A stretch of 22,972 bases of DNA from positions 1-22,972 of the IMG/VR virus record IMGVR_UViG_3300022752_000410, one strand, 5' to 3'. Both the position numbers and the translations under genes were made by a program. Shown in pieces: positions 21,537 through 22,972 of this stretch. How positions within the stretch are numbered: the stretch's first letter is position 1; each line of letters starts with the position of its first letter. Source of the stretch: a virus. The notes below the pieces were generated by a model that was given only the letters and a program-made list of their open reading frames with translations, did not search any database and was not told where the DNA came from.

Positions 21537-22961
21537 TTATCCTCCTGGGTCAAATCCAGCCATGACGGGATCGTGGGATACCATCATTTCTTGAAGTGAC
21601 TTCCAAGTTGGACGCTCTATCTGAAATGTCAAGTCAAGACCGACATTTGAGCTACTGAGGCACAAGGCCAGCGCGTCAGCCCTATCGGGTGAGGCTATGC
21701 CTCTGGCACGCATTGAGTCCTTAGACTCCACGCCAAGCTTGCCCTTGCTGTTGGTGATTGTACGCCTGCAAGTCAACTGCGCTGTCAAGTCCTCATCCTC
21801 TGGCAGTATGATCTCGGCATCCTCAATCTTTTTTGCCATCCCATACCACATCTCAGCCGATCTATTGGTATAGGCGTTGTTGTCATACGCCGTAGCCCCA
21901 AAGTTCACCCTATTGACTACCCAGCCAGACTCGGCCAGGGCATCGCACATAACCATCCCCATCCCGCTTGCGTCAGCGTAGATGTTGTTGGCTTCCAGCC
22001 CAGCCTTCTTAAACTCGACTATAAACCTTCCTACGGCTGCCATCGTGTCTTTCTCGCGCCAAGCGATCATAGGTAGAATCTTGTTGCCGTCACTTATGCA
22101 GATCACGTTCTGATCTCCACCCGCTGCAAAGTCTACGCCTGCTATGCGTACACCTGGCTTAAATCTAGGTGGCGTGTTGTAGCAGTTTTGTAGCTGGGTG
22201 AGGTTGATAACTAGGCTTTCTAGACCTATGTCAACAAACTCTCCGTAGATCATAGATCGTGTTAGCGGGTGCTTCTCGCCGTATCGCTGGACTACCTCAT
22301 CAATTTGAGTCTGCGTTATGTGTGGGCAGTCAAACGCTGTAACTGCGTGCTTCTGCCACATATTGGCTTCCTTGGTAAACGCTCGATAGAACGCACCGCT
22401 AGTTCCGCCTGGGCTGGATGCGATTAGCAAGCGGGTTGGTTGACATCGGCTGATAGCCTCGAATAACGGGTCGGCTACGGTCTTGGCTTCGTCAACTACC
22501 ATTAGCAATGGATGATATTCGTGGTCCTCTGCGTGCCAGCCTTCAGCACGCCCAGGATCAGTCGCTGAGTAGCCTATAATGCGTGATGTGTTGCCGTTAG
22601 GGTGGAGGTAGCGGATCTCGCCAGATGTGACCTCCCACGCACCACCAAGCTTGGCAATGTGATTGCGCAGGCTAGGCCAGAGTTGGCTTTCGACTTGGCG
22701 GAAAACGCCTGCCGTGGTTACGGCGATTGAGCGCGGGTAAACGAGCGCGTGCCATATCAAAATAGCCGAAATGACGGTGCTGGTCTTGCCAGAGCCGTTG
22801 GCTGCACGCAGAGCTACACGACAGTCTCTAGGCTCTAAATCGCGTAATACCTTCCTTTGCCAATCATAAAGATTGATGCCCAAGACATTAGATGCGAATG
22901 CAGATGGTTTAGAGAGGTCTTCAAGTATCTCCTCTTGCGTGCGTTTGGGAGGCTTTGGCAT
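21537..22961 (-). CDS. terL: terminase large subunit (TerL)
   Basis: The protein has 474 residues. The ATPase half has an adenine-side motif LYDWQRKVLR (31-40), Walker A RAANGSGKT (52-60), and Walker B LLMVVDEA (152-159). The nuclease half has GVDFAAGGDQNV (275-286) with Asp277, IYADASG (327-333) with Asp329 or Asp330, and PDRADALAL (425-433) with Asp426/Asp429, the expected RNase H-like metal site. It pumps DNA through the portal into the prohead and cuts it. Upstream of the ATG only 11 bases remain, in frame and open, with no Shine-Dalgarno, so a start beyond the window cannot be excluded. A small terminase subunit gene was not seen; it would be off the right edge. Confidence 0.85.
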   Translation of the reverse strand: MPKPPKRTQEEILEDLSKPSAFASNVLGINLYDWQRKVLRDLEPRDCRVALRAANGSGKTSTVISAILIWHALVYPRSIAVTTAGVFRQVESQLWPSLRNHIAKLGGAWEVTSGEIRYLHPNGNTSRIIGYSATDPGRAEGWHAEDHEYHPLLMVVDEAKTVADPLFEAISRCQPTRLLIASSPGGTSGAFYRAFTKEANMWQKHAVTAFDCPHITQTQIDEVVQRYGEKHPLTRSMIYGEFVDIGLESLVINLTQLQNCYNTPPRFKPGVRIAGVDFAAGGDQNVICISDGNKILPMIAWREKDTMAAVGRFIVEFKKAGLEANNIYADASGMGMVMCDALAESGWVVNRVNFGATAYDNNAYTNRSAEMWYGMAKKIEDAEIILPEDEDLTAQLTCRRTITNSKGKLGVESKDSMRARGIASPDRADALALCLSSSNVGLDLTFQIERPTWKSLQEMMVSHDPVMAGFDPGG

Positions 22962-22972
22962 AGGCGTATGTT

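Noticed and set aside
1-22972. tRNA genes, integrase, attachment sites, insertion sequences or replication genes
   Set aside because: None was recognised by reading both strands; a tRNA scan could still find a degenerate one, but almost no non-coding space is left.

Overview
The window is part of a double-stranded DNA tailed-phage genome, either a free phage contig or a prophage segment; no integrase or bacterial housekeeping gene is visible. It has a dense late module with nearly every gene on the minus strand, read right to left: terminase, lysis-like genes, portal, methyltransferase, scaffold, capsid, small head or neck genes, tail fibres, tail tube proteins, internal virion proteins and a muramidase. 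The capsid protein resembles the N4 gp56 family, while the two tail-tube genes and the following large internal proteins follow the order of short-tailed (podovirus, T7-like) phages. I infer a podovirus with a mosaic head and tail. Many starts have clear Shine-Dalgarno sequences (AGGAG type), and lipoprotein and spanin-like genes suggest a Gram-negative host. I cannot name the host.

Right end (about 19.1-23 kb): large terminase, then three tiny genes that look like a lysis cassette (a one-TM holin-like protein and a nested membrane protein/lipoprotein pair), then the portal gene. 15.5-19.1 kb: a SAM-dependent methyltransferase, a small unknown gene, an acidic coiled-coil scaffold, the major capsid protein and small head-associated genes. 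11.4-15.4 kb: small beta-rich virion proteins, a 44-residue lipoprotein missed by ordinary length cut-offs, a helical protein, an XhlA-like membrane protein, two repeat-rich tail fibre genes and a 32-residue gene. 5.7-11.4 kb: tail tubular A-like and B-like proteins (the latter with an inserted GSGY-repeat segment), a GNAT-like small protein and helical internal virion proteins. 0.8-5.7 kb: a 1387-residue ejection-type internal protein and a GH108-like muramidase.

Left end (1-792): the strand logic breaks. A plus-strand gene for a small exported protein made of 14-residue repeats has its own sigma70-like promoter placed so that its mRNA would be almost leaderless; it converges on the muramidase gene and shares a TTAA stop with it. 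Divergent from it lies a truncated PD-(D/E)XK nuclease gene running off the window. This looks like an accessory (moron-type) insertion at the end of the late operon.

Genes are packed with stop-start overlaps (ATGA, TTGA, TAATG) or with gaps of a few bases, so the minus-strand module is probably expressed as one or a few long coupled transcripts. No tRNA, CRISPR array, insertion sequence, origin, replication gene or RNA polymerase gene was seen. No gap of more than 50 bases without a gene remains once the small genes are included.
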